From Campylobacter sp. MG1 (GTDB taxonomy: Bacteria; Campylobacterota; Campylobacteria; Campylobacterales; Campylobacteraceae), in contig NZ_JANYME010000004.1 of NCBI RefSeq assembly GCF_026616895.1, positions 62,001 to 126,000 on the forward strand: 64,000 nucleotides of DNA. The letters are read 5' to 3'. A model generated the notes under the pieces. It had not been told where the DNA came from. It worked only from the letters and a program-made list of their open reading frames with translations, and ran no database searches. The position numbers and the translations under genes are program-made. This document shows positions 1 to 8,662 of the stretch, in pieces; position 1 is the first letter of the stretch, and each line of letters starts with the position of its first letter.

Positions 1-5
1 TTTGA

Positions 6-1382
6 ATGAAGGATATAAAAGCACTTGTAGTGGGAGATTTAATATACGATATTTATGTTTTTGCAAATTGTAATAGAATAAGTCCTGAAGCACCTGTTCC
101 TGTAATTACTCCAACTAGCGAGAAAAAGGTCTTAGGCGGAATGGCAAATGTTGCTAGTAATCTAGCTTCTTTAGGGGCTAGTGTTGATATATTAAGTGTG
201 TTAGGAAATGATGAAAGTGCAAAATTTATTGAAAATGAACTAAAAATTCAAAAAATAAATTCCTATATTTTAAAATTAAATGATAGAAAAACATCTACAA
301 AAACTCGTATTTTTGGTTCAAATCAGCAAATTGTAAGAATTGACATAGAAAGCACAGATGAAATTAGTGAAGATATTGCTAATAAATTATTTTCTATGAT
401 AGAACAAAATACTTATAATGTTATAGTGTTTAGTGATTACGCAAAAGGCGTAATAACCCCTTATTTAGCTAAAAAATTGATAAATTATGCAAAAGATAAA
501 AATATTTTAACATTAGCTGACCCAAAAAAAGATTTTTATAAATTTAGTGGAGTTGATATCATTACTCCTAATTATAAAGAGGCTTGCGAGTTTTTAGGTA
601 AATTTAATGATAAAGATGATTTTGAATTGAATAACGCTTTAATGAAAATGCAAAATGAGTTAAATTTAAAAATTCCTTTAATTACATTAGGTAGTAATGG
701 TATAGCAGCACTTTATGATAATAAATTAAACCATCATTACGCTCTTGCTAAGGAGGTTTTTGATGTTACTGGTGCAGGGGATAGTGTTATATCATCGTTA
801 TCATTTTTTCTAGCGAATGATTTTAGTATTAGTAAAAGTATAGATTTAGCAAATAAAGCTGCGGCTATAGTTGTGGGAAAAATCGGTGCTGTTAGTGTTG
901 GACTTGATGAAATTATTAACTTTGATAATGAATTTTATAAATGCAAAGATATTAATGAGATAAAAGAGCTTAGTAAAGGAAAAAAAGTAGTATTTGCAAA
1001 TGGGTGTTTTGATATTTTACATTATGGGCATTTAAGTTATTTAAGAAGTGCAAAGGAGTTAGGAGATATTCTTATAGTAGGGTTAAATTCAGACGATAGT
1101 GTAAAAAGACTGAAAGGAAATAAGCGCCCTATTAATGATATAATGACTAGAAAAGCTATGTTAAATGCTTTAGAGTTTGTGGATTTTGTATGTGAATTTA
1201 ATGAAGATACACCACTTGAAATAATAAAAGTTTTAAAACCTGATATTTTAGTAAAAGGTGCTGATTACGAAGGAAAAGTAGTAGTTGGAGCTGAATTTGC
1301 TAAGGAAGTTAAATTAATAGAATTTAAAAAAGGTTTTTCAAGCACAAGTATTATAGAGAAAATAAGGAAAAATAATGATTAA
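6..1382 (+). CDS. hldE: Bifunctional heptose-7-phosphate kinase / ADP-heptose synthase HldE
   Basis: Makes the ADP-heptose precursor of the LPS/LOS inner core: the N-terminal half phosphorylates heptose 7-phosphate at C1 and the C-terminal half transfers AMP. The 458 residues match the usual full length. A PfkB/ribokinase domain covers about residues 1-310, with the [10 protein letters not shown] segment near 44 and the anion-hole motif DVTGAGDS near 255. A nucleotidyltransferase domain follows with [12 protein letters not shown] near 331. A TGA at 3-5 lies directly before the ATG and could be the stop of an upstream gene (hldD by synteny). The 3' end overlaps gmhA by 8 bases, so the two are co-transcribed. 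Confidence 0.96.
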   Translation: MKDIKALVVGDLIYDIYVFANCNRISPEAPVPVITPTSEKKVLGGMANVASNLASLGASVDILSVLGNDESAKFIENELKIQKINSYILKLNDRKTSTKTRIFGSNQQIVRIDIESTDEISEDIANKLFSMIEQNTYNVIVFSDYAKGVITPYLAKKLINYAKDKNILTLADPKKDFYKFSGVDIITPNYKEACEFLGKFNDKDDFELNNALMKMQNELNLKIPLITLGSNGIAALYDNKLNHHYALAKEVFDVTGAGDSVISSLSFFLANDFSISKSIDLANKAAAIVVGKIGAVSVGLDEIINFDNEFYKCKDINEIKELSKGKKVVFANGCFDILHYGHLSYLRSAKELGDILIVGLNSDDSVKRLKGNKRPINDIMTRKAMLNALEFVDFVCEFNEDTPLEIIKVLKPDILVKGADYEGKVVVGAEFAKEVKLIEFKKGFSSTSIIEKIRKNND

Positions 1383-1932
1383 TAAATTAATGTATGAATT
1401 AAACGAGCATAAAAATGCTTTTAATAGAATTGATGAAAAATATTTAAATGAGATTATAAAAGCTTATGAGATTATAAAAAAAGCTTTAGAAAATGGCAAA
1501 AAAATATTGATTTTTGGTAATGGTGGAAGTGCTGCAGATGCTCAACATTTTGCGGCTGAATTAAGTGGTAGATACAAAACAGAAAGAAAAGGCTTAAGCG
1601 CTATTGCACTTAGCACAGATACTTCAGCGCTAACAGCTATAGGAAATGATTATGGATATGAATTTGTATTTGCTAGACAGGTTGAAGCTATTGCAAAGCA
1701 AGGTGATGTAGTATTTGGAATAAGCACGAGTGGGACTAGTAAAAATGTGATTAAAGCGCTTGAAGTAGCAAATAGTATGAATTGCGAGTGTATTTTAATG
1801 GCGAGTGAGAAATTAAAAGATAGTCCATATTTTACTTTAAAAGCTCCTAGTTTAGATACTCCTAGAATCCAAGAAGTGCATATTTTTACAATTCACAGCA
1901 TTTGTGAATTACTTGATGGGTATTTTAAATGA
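1375..1932 (+). CDS. gmhA: Sedoheptulose-7-phosphate isomerase GmhA
   Basis: Cytoplasmic enzyme that converts sedoheptulose 7-phosphate to D-glycero-D-manno-heptose 7-phosphate, the substrate of HldE. The 185 residues form one SIS domain: [17 protein letters not shown] near residue 46 is the GmhA signature, and [11 protein letters not shown] is the second phosphosugar-binding loop. The ATG lies inside the last codons of hldE (8-base overlap), so this is a heptose operon. An AT-rich gap follows before the restriction gene, and gmhA marks the left edge of the restriction-modification island. Confidence 0.96.
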   Translation: MINKLMYELNEHKNAFNRIDEKYLNEIIKAYEIIKKALENGKKILIFGNGGSAADAQHFAAELSGRYKTERKGLSAIALSTDTSALTAIGNDYGYEFVFARQVEAIAKQGDVVFGISTSGTSKNVIKALEVANSMNCECILMASEKLKDSPYFTLKAPSLDTPRIQEVHIFTIHSICELLDGYFK

Positions 1933-2001
1933 TTTAGTAATGAGATGTTTTTTATTTTATTATTATTAAGAATTATTAAATAATATAAATAAATTAGTAA
2001 C

Positions 2002-2010
2002 ATAAGGAGG
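2002..2010 (+). promoter_or_regulatory. Strong ribosome-binding site of the restriction endonuclease gene
   Basis: The sequence AAGGAGGG lies just before the ATG at 2016 with a spacing of about five bases. It is among the strongest Shine-Dalgarno matches in the window. It contrasts with the TTG starts of the two partner methyltransferases. Confidence 0.7.
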
Positions 2011-2015
2011 GTTAA

Positions 2016-3314
2016 ATGAGTTATAGTTTTACTTTGAGTGATTTGGAAAAAGAATTAAAAATGATTCCTTTTGCAGGGACTGATTATTTGATTGATAGAT
2101 TAAAAAGAGACGATTATAGAGGAAAACATCTATCGCAACATAATAGATATACAAAAGATGATATTTTTATTATTTTAGATGAAATAGATAAAATTTTGAA
2201 TAAATATAATTTGCAAGTGTTACAAATAAGAACCACAGATATGAGTAAAAGGCCGAGTAATACACCTGATGAATTGCAATATGCCGAGCTTACTAGCAAT
2301 ATTGCTAAGAAAATGGATAGAACCACTCAAGATAGTTTGAGAAAAAACCACTTAGTAGATATGGCTAGAATGGGGTTTGTTAATAGATTTAATAACAAAG
2401 GTAAGTTAAACAATCCACACATCAGGTCAAATACCAAATATATAAATATCACAGAATTAGGATATAAATTTTTAAATAACATAAGAGAAAATAAAATTTT
2501 TGATGCTGCTAGGTTTTGGTCTTTAGCCCTAGATAATTTACATTGTGGTTTTGATACTAAGCTTTTAAAATTTATGCTTTTGTTAGATACTAATAAGATA
2601 AAAAGTATTAGCGAGATAGAATTTATGCTTTTTGTTACTGAGATTGATAAAGTAAAATTTAATGATGTTTTAGAATATATTAAAAGTTTTAAAAAATTAT
2701 CAAGATTTCAAAGAGAAAAGATAGTAGAGATTATCAAAAAATACGCAAATCCTAAAAACAATGATATCTTTAAAGGACTTGATAAAACTAAAAAAAGAGA
2801 TTTTCATAATTGGATAAATGAAACTCAACAGCTTTTTATGTTGTTTGATTTCGGTATCTTATTTAGCGTTGGGGAGATAAATAAAGATGAATTAAGTCTA
2901 AGAAGCAAACAAAATAACGGTATAGTAAAAAACCCAGTAAAACTATTAAATCGCTCAAATAAAACAAAAGACGAATACTTTATAAACCATAAAATTGATA
3001 AAAATACAATTAAAGGAAAAGGCTATGAATTGCACCACATAGTGCCATTGCTTTTAGCTAAAACAGAAGAAGAGTTTTTAGAATTAGACCGTTGGGAAAA
3101 TTTAATTTTAATAGATGCACATAGTCATTCAATAATAAGTCAAAATTGCAGTAAAAATATAAAATTAGATTTTAATGATTATGATATGAATTTTATTGAT
3201 TTTAGTATACCACCACATATAGTAAAATGCTTATATGATAAAAATGTAAAATATCTGAAAAGCTTAAAAGAAGTTTTAGAAAAAATTAATGAGATGTTGC
3301 TAAATTCTATTTAA
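2016..3314 (+). CDS. Type II restriction endonuclease, HNH (beta-beta-alpha metal) family
   Basis: Probable restriction enzyme of the island, 432 residues. The recognisable catalytic part is near the C-terminus: ELHHIVPLLLA around residue 341, then DRWENLILIDAHSHS with the central Asn and a His pair about 25-30 residues later, as expected for an HNH/beta-beta-alpha-metal nuclease. The N-terminal 300 residues are not recognised and probably recognise DNA. It converges on two methyltransferase genes and overlaps the nearer one by four bases at the stop codons. The presence of one N6A-type and one N4C-type methylase suggests a non-palindromic (type IIS-like) target. The target sequence cannot be read from the DNA. 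Confidence 0.8.
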   Translation: MSYSFTLSDLEKELKMIPFAGTDYLIDRLKRDDYRGKHLSQHNRYTKDDIFIILDEIDKILNKYNLQVLQIRTTDMSKRPSNTPDELQYAELTSNIAKKMDRTTQDSLRKNHLVDMARMGFVNRFNNKGKLNNPHIRSNTKYINITELGYKFLNNIRENKIFDAARFWSLALDNLHCGFDTKLLKFMLLLDTNKIKSISEIEFMLFVTEIDKVKFNDVLEYIKSFKKLSRFQREKIVEIIKKYANPKNNDIFKGLDKTKKRDFHNWINETQQLFMLFDFGILFSVGEINKDELSLRSKQNNGIVKNPVKLLNRSNKTKDEYFINHKIDKNTIKGKGYELHHIVPLLLAKTEEEFLELDRWENLILIDAHSHSIISQNCSKNIKLDFNDYDMNFIDFSIPPHIVKCLYDKNVKYLKSLKEVLEKINEMLLNSI

Positions 3315-4051
3315 TAATTAATATCAGTGCCAAGATATAGCCTATTTAAATCTTGGCAAACTTTTAATCCTATTCCACTACCTGCGAATAAATCTAATAC
3401 CACATCATGTTCATTGCTACTAGCTAAAACCATTCTTTTTATCATTTCATAGGGTTTTATTGTTGGATGCTTTTGTTTTTGTGTTTTGCCATTGATTTTT
3501 TCTTTGTGTTTTTGGCTAGTTATCCCCCATACTTCGGTACATAATTTGCCATTTGGATTAGGATACCATCTTTTACCATTTTTTAAGATTCCTTTTTTTA
3601 ATGCGTGTTCTATCCTTTCTTTGCTTTCATATTCTACTCTTATACTATCAGCGTTAAAAGTGTATTTTTTATCGTGCATTGTATAAAATAATATGCTTTC
3701 ACTTGCATTGTTATATTTTTTCTTAGCGTTAGCAAAACCGTCTTTTTTATGCCAAGTAATCCAGTTTTTAAAATAGCAACTTTTGTTTTGTAGATAATTT
3801 AAAAATAAAGCATTATTAAAAGGGGTATTAAATATATAAAAACTACCATTAGGTTTTAGTTTTAGTAATACTTCATCTATCCATTTGTAGCTAAATTTTA
3901 AAAAATCATCTAAAGTTAAAAAAGTGTCCCAATCTGCGATTTTTAAATTATAAGGTGGGTCAATTATCGCTAAATCAACGGAATTATTTTCTATAAATTT
4001 TAAAAAATCAAATACATCAAGGTTATAAATTTCATTATAATTTAATTTCAA
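3311..4051 (-). CDS. DNA methyltransferase, beta class, DPPY motif (probably N6-adenine)
   Basis: Modification enzyme of the island, 246 residues. Motif IV, IIDPPYNLK, is near residue 29 and the AdoMet-binding motif I, DLFAGSGIGLKVCQDL, is near residue 220. That IV-before-I order defines the beta class, and DPPY is typical of adenine methylases. The start is TTG at 4051, whose bases overlap the TGA of the upstream methylase gene (TTGA). An AAGG is about six bases upstream, and no in-frame ATG precedes motif IV. Translation is probably coupled to the gene at 4048-4884. Confidence 0.9.
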   Translation of the reverse strand: MKLNYNEIYNLDVFDFLKFIENNSVDLAIIDPPYNLKIADWDTFLTLDDFLKFSYKWIDEVLLKLKPNGSFYIFNTPFNNALFLNYLQNKSCYFKNWITWHKKDGFANAKKKYNNASESILFYTMHDKKYTFNADSIRVEYESKERIEHALKKGILKNGKRWYPNPNGKLCTEVWGITSQKHKEKINGKTQKQKHPTIKPYEMIKRMVLASSNEHDVVLDLFAGSGIGLKVCQDLNRLYLGTDINY

Positions 4052-4884
4052 AATAGACCTTCTAATTTTTTATTTATGACATTTTTGTAATGTTCGTATA
4101 ATTCATAACCTATATATTTTCTATTTAGCATTTTAGCCACTCTTAATGTAGTTCCACTTCCTGTAAAAGGGTCTAAAACTACATCATCAATAAAAGAAAA
4201 AAGCTTTATTAATCTATAAGGAATTTGCTCAGGCATTATAGCAGGGTGTATTCCAAAAGCTAAATCGCCTTTACTAGGAATAGGGATATTCCAAATTTGT
4301 TTGGTGTATTCTACCCATTCGCTTTGAGTTAATTTACTTTTTTCTTTTATTTCTTGAGATTTAAATTTTGGCTTACCATCTTTTACAAAAACAACTATAA
4401 ATTCGCTAGTATTTTGTGCATAAAAATTGCCTGGATAAGGATACGAGCCAAACATCAATCCTTTAGAAGTATTAGTTCTATTCCAAATATACAAATCATA
4501 TAAAAATAAATTAGTATTTTCTAAAATGCTATTTTGAATGCTGCTTTGTAAGTCAAAAATATGCCTATTGTAATGAGTATTTAAGTCTTTTTTAAGCATT
4601 GGCATTAAGGGTACATTTATGCAAATTTTGCCATTTGGCTCTAGAACCCTTTCGCACTCTTTCCATACATCAACCAAGGATTTTATATATAAATTAAAAT
4701 TATTCATATTTCCTATATCACCGTTTAAAATTTCTGAATGCTTAAAATTTTGAGTTCCGTTTTTGCTGTAATCTTTAATATTAAAATATGGTGGAGATGT
4801 AATTATAAGTTTTACTGAATTATCTTTTACTTCACTCATATTACTAGAGCTTTTATAAAAGACTTTATTTATCATATTTTTCAA
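4048..4884 (-). CDS. DNA methyltransferase, beta class, SPPY motif (probably N4-cytosine)
   Basis: Second modification enzyme of the island, 278 residues. Motif IV is TSPPYFN near residue 30, the form typical of N4-cytosine or some adenine methylases. Motif I, DPFTGSGTTLRVAKML, is near residue 240 (beta class). The TTG at 4884 is preferred because AAGGG lies five bases upstream. The first in-frame ATG, at 4875, would be about 14 bases from it. It is the first gene of a two-methylase operon. Two methylases of different chemistry would each protect one strand of an asymmetric site. Confidence 0.88.
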   Translation of the reverse strand: MKNMINKVFYKSSSNMSEVKDNSVKLIITSPPYFNIKDYSKNGTQNFKHSEILNGDIGNMNNFNLYIKSLVDVWKECERVLEPNGKICINVPLMPMLKKDLNTHYNRHIFDLQSSIQNSILENTNLFLYDLYIWNRTNTSKGLMFGSYPYPGNFYAQNTSEFIVVFVKDGKPKFKSQEIKEKSKLTQSEWVEYTKQIWNIPIPSKGDLAFGIHPAIMPEQIPYRLIKLFSFIDDVVLDPFTGSGTTLRVAKMLNRKYIGYELYEHYKNVINKKLEGLF

Positions 4885-4913
4885 ATTAACCCTTGTAATG
4901 CATAATACTAGTA

Positions 4914-4919
4914 ATTATA
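4914..4919 (-). promoter_or_regulatory. Predicted -10 box of the methyltransferase operon
   Basis: On the minus strand this reads TATAAT, about 30 bases upstream of the TTG start at 4884. A perfect -10 with no clear -35 is normal for Campylobacter sigma-70 promoters. Prediction from sequence only. Confidence 0.5.
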
Positions 4920-5074
4920 TTTTTTTAAGTTTAAATTGTAGTTAATTAGTTATATTTAAAAATTAATTAAGTAAAAAATTAAGTTTATATTGGATTTATT
5001 TTATATTTTTTTTACATTAATAAACACTTTTATATTATAGTTAAATATATTTGGTAGAATTACCAAAATTAATA

Positions 5075-5651
5075 ATGAAAAAAATAAAAGAAAACAGTCA
5101 TTAAAAAATTCAATAAGTTTTTAATCGGCGGTACACCTAGTAGGAAAAATCATTTATACTATGGTGGAAATAATTTATGGGTTAGTATTGCTGAAATGAA
5201 TGGCAATATAATATCTGATACAAAAGAAAAAATCACAGAACTAGGTGTAAAAGAATCAAATGTTAAGTTAATACCAAGTGGGACTACTTTATTAAGTTTT
5301 AAATTAAGCATAGGAAAAATAGCATTAGCCGGAGCTGATTTATATACAAATGAAGCCATTGCTGGGCTTATACCTAAGGATAAAAATATAGTTTTAGATA
5401 AGTATTTGTTTTATCTATTTAAAAATAAAGTTATAGATTTAGATCTAAAAAATAAAAATACATTTGGCACTAGCTTAAATTCTCAAATTTTAAAAGATGA
5501 AGTTGAAATACCATTAATACCTATTGATAAACAAAAACTTTTAATCAACATTATAGATAAAATAGAGAATAAAATTCTTGAACTTGAAAGTTATCAAAAT
5601 GATATAAGTAATAAGATAAATGGAATATTAAATAAATATTTAAGAATATAA
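5075..5651 (+). pseudogene. Remnant of a type I restriction specificity subunit (half-length hsdS)
   Basis: The longest ATG-started frame begins at 5196, but the same frame is open from 5088 and there encodes IGGTPSRKNHLYYGGNN, the classic start of an HsdS target-recognition domain. One recognition domain and its helical spacer are present (about 185 residues); a normal HsdS has two. A frame beginning ATG AAA AAA ATA at 5075 runs into a stop after nine codons, so a frameshift near codon 9 may separate the original start from the body. No hsdM or hsdR lies in the window. Best read as a decayed or silent cassette. A functional half-subunit starting at 5196 is unlikely because it would lack the start of the domain. 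Confidence 0.75.
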
Positions 5652-6004
5652 TTTTTAAATGATAGTGAGTGGGGAGGGGTAGTAGAATTGTTGAAAATGT
5701 AGATGATATTTATATCCCTTATTTTGATACACAAAGTCAAATTTATAGAAAATTTTACCCTGATTTTATTTTTTGGTTAAAAGATAGAGCAAGTGGAATT
5801 GAGAGCATATATTTTATAGACCCTAAAGGTTTAACTTGTAGTCAAAATTCGATAGATAAAATAAAAGGCTTTGAAAGTATCTTTAAAGTAAATGGAAAAA
5901 GTCATAATGATATAAAAGTATATTTATATTATTACAATAATAAAAACCCTTTAGATGGCTATAATGATTATGTGAGAGGTAGTATTACAGATATTTTTAT
6001 TTAG
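5652..6004 (+). pseudogene. C-terminal fragment of a type III restriction (Res) subunit
   Basis: From a GTG at 5669 the frame encodes 111 residues resembling only the C-terminal nuclease domain of type III Res proteins: GSRIVENV, then YIPYF, then FYPDFIFWLKD and IYFIDPKG, a PD...D-x-K nuclease core. The helicase part is absent. Just upstream, in the frame of the hsdS remnant, the bases after its stop encode FLNDSEWG. That frame joins the Res frame if one G is added to the GGGG run at 5671-5674. So the fragment probably begins about 5652 and carries a frameshift in a G-rich tract. Not expected to be functional. Confidence 0.75.
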
Positions 6005-6900
6005 TTACTTTAGTAGCTAAATAAAAAATTATTAAATATTTTATATTTTTTATGTAAAGTATAAGAAATGATAGATTTAAAAATAATGCGATAAATTACT
6101 GTTGAATTTATCAATTTTATTTGTTTGGTTAAATATGTATTGTAAAAACTAGTGATTTATTTTTTATTTTAATAAATGAGTTAAGTGATAAAAACTTAGA
6201 GCTTATTTTACAGCAATGGTATTAAAGGCTATTGTACTTTTGTTAAAAATTTATTTTTGCTATAAAAAATTATTTGATTATTAGTTTTATTTAGAAATCA
6301 AGATTTTTATAAAAATTATATGGATGATAATATTAATACAATGATTAATCAATGTATATTTAATATATAAAAAATTAAAAAGTTAAATTCCTAATAGTAT
6401 ATTTTTAAATATTAGTGTATTTAAAAAATTTAAAATAGAATATTTTTGATATTCAAAACAAATATTAGTTAATATTAAGTTAATTATGATGTTAAGGTGT
6501 AAAATTATAGTTCATCAAATAAGTTTTTAATATAATCTAGACAAAATTTTTTAATGTTATATAAATTTAAAATATTTGATATTTCAAAATCTTATGATAA
6601 TAATATTTAAAAGATATTAAAAATATAAAATTAAATTATAAAATTATGAAAAATTAGCTACTATCATTAGACAAAAATAAATATGAAAAGTATAAAAAAC
6701 TTATAAATGACATAATATACAATAAAGATTTTAGTGCAAATTCATATCTTAGTGATGATAGATACTGATTAATCTAATATTGAGTAAGTAATTTAAAAGT
6801 ATGCAATACATATGATTATTTTACAGATTTATAAATTTAGTTTTGTTTATTAGATAAAGATTTTGTTGAAAATGTATAAATAATATTATTAAAAGAATAT
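6005..6900. other. Gene-poor decayed stretch beside the restriction island
   Basis: About 900 very AT-rich bases with no intact gene. Two short open pieces look like remains of protein genes: about 6294-6371 (ending NTMINQCIFNI, then a stop) and 6667-6768 (33 codons including EKYKKLINDIIYNKDF, then a stop). They have no start signals and I do not recognise the parents. Together with the hsdS and Res remnants this looks like an eroded end of the restriction-modification island. Confidence 0.55.
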
Positions 6901-7269
6901 TTATCTAACTGATAAATATTCTTTTAATTCTTCACTAATTGGAGATAGTTTGCCATCTTTTATATGAACTAATTTTATAAAAGCTTCAAAAATAGCTTTA
7001 TCATCTTTATAAATTATTTGCTTTAATTCTAAACAATATTTATCAAATCCTACAAGAATATTTTTAACTTCTAAAATATCTCCTAATTTAGCAGGTGCTT
7101 TATAAATAGCCTTAATTTCTCTTAATGCAAAAGGATTTTCTTTTAATAAATCTTTTCCTTCATTAGCGAAAAACCATTCGCTCCTAGCTCTTTCACAATA
7201 TTTTAAATAATTTGTATGATAGACAATCCCCATACAATCAGTATCTTCATAATAAACTCTAATTTGCAT
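6901..7269 (-). CDS. ybgC: YbgC-type acyl-CoA thioesterase (hotdog fold)
   Basis: A 122-residue single hotdog domain of the 4-hydroxybenzoyl-CoA thioesterase / YbgC group, which hydrolyses acyl-CoA thioesters and is linked to envelope lipid metabolism in proteobacteria. The signature YYEDTDCMGIVYHTNYLKYCERAR near residues 6-29 includes the catalytic Asp (EDTD). The ATG at 7269 lies just upstream (on this strand) of the 3' end of rnpB, which is also on the minus strand. It could be transcribed by read-through from rnpB, or from its own promoter in that gap. The substrate cannot be told from sequence. Confidence 0.9.
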   Translation of the reverse strand: MQIRVYYEDTDCMGIVYHTNYLKYCERARSEWFFANEGKDLLKENPFALREIKAIYKAPAKLGDILEVKNILVGFDKYCLELKQIIYKDDKAIFEAFIKLVHIKDGKLSPISEELKEYLSVR

Positions 7270-7280
7270 CCTAATCCTTA

Positions 7281-7604
7281 AAAGAGTATGGCTATAAGCC
7301 GGGTTTTGTCTTGGATAATCATTTATCTACTTACTATTTCACAATAGCACTCTAGCGAAGGGTTTAAAATATAAGATAAAAACCACCCCTTCTTGCTGCA
7401 GGTTGGGTTTATAAGCTGAATTGCTTTTACTCGCATAATCACTGGTGGGCTCTTACCCCGCCGTTTCACCTTTACCTAAAATTAGGAAGTTTATTTTCTG
7501 TTACACTTTCCCTTAGATTGCTCTAGCCATCTGTTAGATGGAACCTCATCTTATTGCAGCCCGGACTTTCCTCTTAATTAAAAGCGATTATCCACCATAC
7601 TCTT
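7281..7604 (-). ncRNA. rnpB: RNase P catalytic RNA
   Basis: RNA component of RNase P, which trims the 5' leaders of tRNA precursors. On the minus strand the canonical GAGGAAAGUCCGGGCU lies close to the 5' end, CAGCAAGAAGGGG occurs in the middle, and ACAAAACCCGGCUUA near the 3' end. The ends pair as stem P1 (AAGAGUAUGG with CCAUACUCUU), which sets the limits to within a few bases. Length of about 324 is normal for the family. Confidence 0.95.
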
Positions 7605-7609
7605 ACGCC

Positions 7610-7615
7610 ATTTTA
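7610..7615 (-). promoter_or_regulatory. Possible -10 box of rnpB
   Basis: On the minus strand this reads TAAAAT, about six bases upstream of the predicted RNA 5' end. The distance is right for a -10 box. Prediction only. Confidence 0.4.
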
Positions 7616-7656
7616 ACTAAGCTTGTTTAAGATAAAGAAAATTAAAGGAGTAAAAA

Positions 7657-8412
7657 ATGTATAAATATAATTTATATTATCCAGCAGGAAATACTACAGC
7701 TTTGGTTATTGGTATTAATAACTTAGATTTTAAAAGTATAAATAATGAGATTTTATCTAAGCATAAAGATGTTGAACAAGTTGGCTTTATACAAGATTAT
7801 GAATTAAAAATGGCAGGTGGAGAGATTTGTTTTAATGCTTTAAGATGTGCGGGAAAGTATTTTTTAGATACTAATAATTTAAAAACTACAAAAATTAAAC
7901 TAAATGATAAAGATTATTTATGCGGTATTAGTAGCAGTGATTTTATAAAAGATAATAATATTAAAAAACTATATAAAGATGATAATTTTTATTATTTAAG
8001 ATTTAAAAATGAATATAAATTAAATAAGCTTGATGATGATATATATTATGTAGATTTAGGAGATATTTTTCATATTATTTATACGAAAAAATTAAATTTA
8101 TCTAAAATTAATTTAAAAGAATTTGCATATTCATATTTAAAAGATAATGATTTTTTAGACAAAAAAGCAAGTGGTTTTATGTATTTACAAGGTGATTGCC
8201 TTGAGCCTATTGTCTGGGTAAGAGATATTAAGACTTTATTTTATGAGAGCGCTTGTGGGAGTGGGAGTTTTGCTAGTTATTTATATTGCAATGAAGTTTT
8301 AGGTAAAAATTATTTAGCGCTAAAACAACCTTCAAATGAGTATTTGTTTTTAAGAGAAGTTGATGGCTTTATAGAAATTAGCTCAATTATTAAAGATATT
8401 ACTAATTTATGA
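7657..8412 (+). CDS. DapF-fold amino acid epimerase, CntK / histidine-racemase-like
   Basis: A 251-residue cofactor-independent epimerase of the diaminopimelate epimerase fold. Two cysteine motifs mark the proton-shuttling pair: AGGEICFNAL (Cys58) and ESACGSGSF (Cys200). The rest looks less like DapF than like the CntK histidine racemase group: YYPAGNTTALV at the N-terminus and VEQVGFI near residue 39 resemble CntK segments, whereas DapF starts with a GNDF-type loop. CntK makes D-histidine for the metallophore staphylopine. No cntL/cntM partner is nearby, so the substrate is unknown. AAGGAG lies at good spacing before the ATG. A divergent DapF cannot be excluded. Confidence 0.75.
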   Translation: MYKYNLYYPAGNTTALVIGINNLDFKSINNEILSKHKDVEQVGFIQDYELKMAGGEICFNALRCAGKYFLDTNNLKTTKIKLNDKDYLCGISSSDFIKDNNIKKLYKDDNFYYLRFKNEYKLNKLDDDIYYVDLGDIFHIIYTKKLNLSKINLKEFAYSYLKDNDFLDKKASGFMYLQGDCLEPIVWVRDIKTLFYESACGSGSFASYLYCNEVLGKNYLALKQPSNEYLFLREVDGFIEISSIIKDITNL

Positions 8413-8617
8413 TACAAAAATTGCTAGATTTATAATCACTAAATTATAGAAATTAAATTAGAAATTTAGATTTTAAAATTAAAATTTAAAAGCTTTTAAT
8501 TTCAAGATTTTATATTATAAGCAAATTATTACATTTAAAATTAGTAATAATTATTCTAGCTATGTAGTGATATGTTTTATAAGTTATATGCTAATAATTT
8601 GAAGTCTAAAAATTAAA
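8413..8617. other. AT-rich intergenic stretch
   Basis: Between the epimerase stop and the pbpA terminator hairpin I see no open frame, promoter pair or repeat that I can support. Confidence 0.4.
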
Positions 8618-8646
8618 TTCCTATTTTAAATTATTTAAAATAGGAA
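8618..8646 (-). terminator. Hairpin downstream of pbpA
   Basis: Inverted repeat TTCCTATTTTAAA / TTTAAAATAGGAA with a three-base centre, 16 bases beyond the pbpA stop. Likely rho-independent terminator. It may serve both directions. Confidence 0.65.
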
Positions 8647-8662
8647 CTAAAATAATTAAATA

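Noticed and set aside
7657-8412. Plain diaminopimelate epimerase DapF
   Set aside because: N-terminal and VEQVGFI segments resemble CntK more than DapF, though DapF is not excluded.
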